DNA of 21,560 nt from a virus. The stretch lies in the IMG/VR virus record IMGVR_UViG_3300027971_000251, positions 1 through 21,560 of that record. One strand, 5' to 3'. Made by a program: the position numbers and the translations under genes. The notes below the pieces were generated by a model. The model was not told where the DNA came from. It saw only the letters and a program-made list of their open reading frames with translations, and searched no databases. Shown here one piece after another: positions 20,963-21,560 of this stretch; the stretch's first letter is position 1, and each line of letters opens with the position of its first letter.

Positions 20963-21560
20963 GTGTCCCGTAATCAATGGCATAATAAACTGCTTCTGTG
21001 ACAAAACCATAGTCAACAGTCATGCCTTGAGCGCCTGGAGTTCCAGCGACCGTAATTGTTTTTGTTGTTGAGTTTGCAAAGACATATACACCAGACTCAC
21101 CAGTGAAAGTAACTTTATCATTTGCACTAGTGGCATTTGCATATACAGAATTGTTTGGGGTAAAGATTTGACCAAAGCCAAAATCAGTTGTACCACCACC
21201 TGAGGAGTTGATAGTTACAACACCAGTACCACCTCCAGGACTAATTGTTACATTAGTGCCTGCTACAATCTGTGTAACACCACCACTCGCACCTGCGTTG
21301 GCAGTATATTGTTTTGAACCATCTGAAAATTGAACATAACCACCACTATTCGCAACAAATACATTTGAATAGATTACATTCGCACCTGCAATTGTACCAC
21401 CAACACCAGTACCAGTTGTTATACTGTTGACTGTTAAGTTTGCAGTTGTGGCAATTAGATTCGTTGAAACATTAATGTTTTTTACATTAAGTGTCGCAAG
21501 AGTTTTATTAAAGGTAAAGTTTGCGTTTGCACCAAAGGCACCAGCATCATTGAACTGGAC
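20958..21560 (-). CDS. Fibre-like structural protein (N-terminus outside window)
   Basis: The frame is open from the window edge to a TAA at 20958, giving the last 200 residues of a protein. I translated it by hand. It begins VQFNDAGAFGANANFTFNKT, followed by LNVKNINVSTNLIATTANLTVNS-type strands, YVQFSDGSKQYTANAGASGG, TQIVAGTNVTISPGGGTG, FGFGQIFTPNNSVYANA and ends VYYAIDYGTL. The 'VQFNDAG...FTFN' and 'VQFSDGSKQYTA' patterns are common in fibre and baseplate-associated fibre proteins of T4-like marine phages. Rich in G, T, N and V with no cysteine, so all-beta and probably trimeric. It ends 8 nt before the next fibre gene, so the two probably work together in the tail, but no specific role can be assigned. 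Confidence 0.8.
   Translation of the reverse strand, partial: VQFNDAGAFGANANFTFNKTLATLNVKNINVSTNLIATTANLTVNSITTGTGVGGTIAGANVIYSNVFVANSGGYVQFSDGSKQYTANAGASGGVTQIVAGTNVTISPGGGTGVVTINSSGGGTTDFGFGQIFTPNNSVYANATSANDKVTFTGESGVYVFANSTTKTITVAGTPGAQGMTVDYGFVTEAVYYAIDYGTL

Noticed and set aside
1-21560. tRNA genes, insertion sequences or attachment sites
   Set aside because: No cloverleaf-like segment, transposase or flanking repeat was seen; all gaps between genes are under 75 nt.

Overview
This window is a late structural block of a T4-like myovirus (class Caudoviricetes). All 22 genes read from the minus strand, so transcription runs from high to low coordinates. The gene set (T4 numbering 13-14-15-16-17-18-19-20-67-21-22-23-3-uvsY-uvsW), the AT-rich sequence, the tight packing with 1-8 nt overlaps, and the style of gp13, gp14 and gp22 point to the marine/freshwater branch near the cyanophages and pelagiphages rather than enteric T4. 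No host marker gene is present, so the host cannot be named. All function calls rest on reading protein sequence and gene order; no database search was run.

Layout in transcription order. (1) 21560-17125: the C-terminal end of a glycine/threonine-rich fibre-type protein cut by the window edge, then a 1274-residue repeat-built fibre protein with an Mtd-type N-terminus. (2) 17121-13437: neck proteins gp13 and gp14, the tail terminator/sheath stabiliser gp15, the small terminase gp16, and an unexpected Dps/ferritin-like gene. (3) 13435-9483: large terminase gp17, tail sheath gp18, tail tube gp19, then a terminator. (4) 9437-2859: portal gp20, a gp67-like core protein, three poorly known small genes (one extremely basic), prohead protease gp21, scaffold gp22 and major capsid protein gp23, then a second terminator. 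(5) 2788-1: gp3-like tail protein, then the recombination genes uvsY and uvsW and the start of a short Sm-like hypothetical gene.

Regulation can be read directly. T4-type late promoter boxes (TATAAATA and the variants AATAAATA and ACTAAATA) stand before the fibre gene, dps, 18, 19, the gp67-like gene, 22 and 3. Two near-identical UUCG-loop terminators follow gp19 and gp23, the ends of two highly expressed units. A sigma70-like promoter and a strong ribosome binding site precede uvsY, where late structural genes give way to DNA metabolism.

Most interesting points: the Dps-like gene lying between the two terminase subunits; three late promoters placed exactly 5 nt before an ATG that has no Shine-Dalgarno sequence, which predicts leaderless late mRNAs; a polycation-tailed head-cluster protein with candidate gp21 cleavage sites; and small beta-type modules inserted in or attached to gp13, gp14 and gp15.
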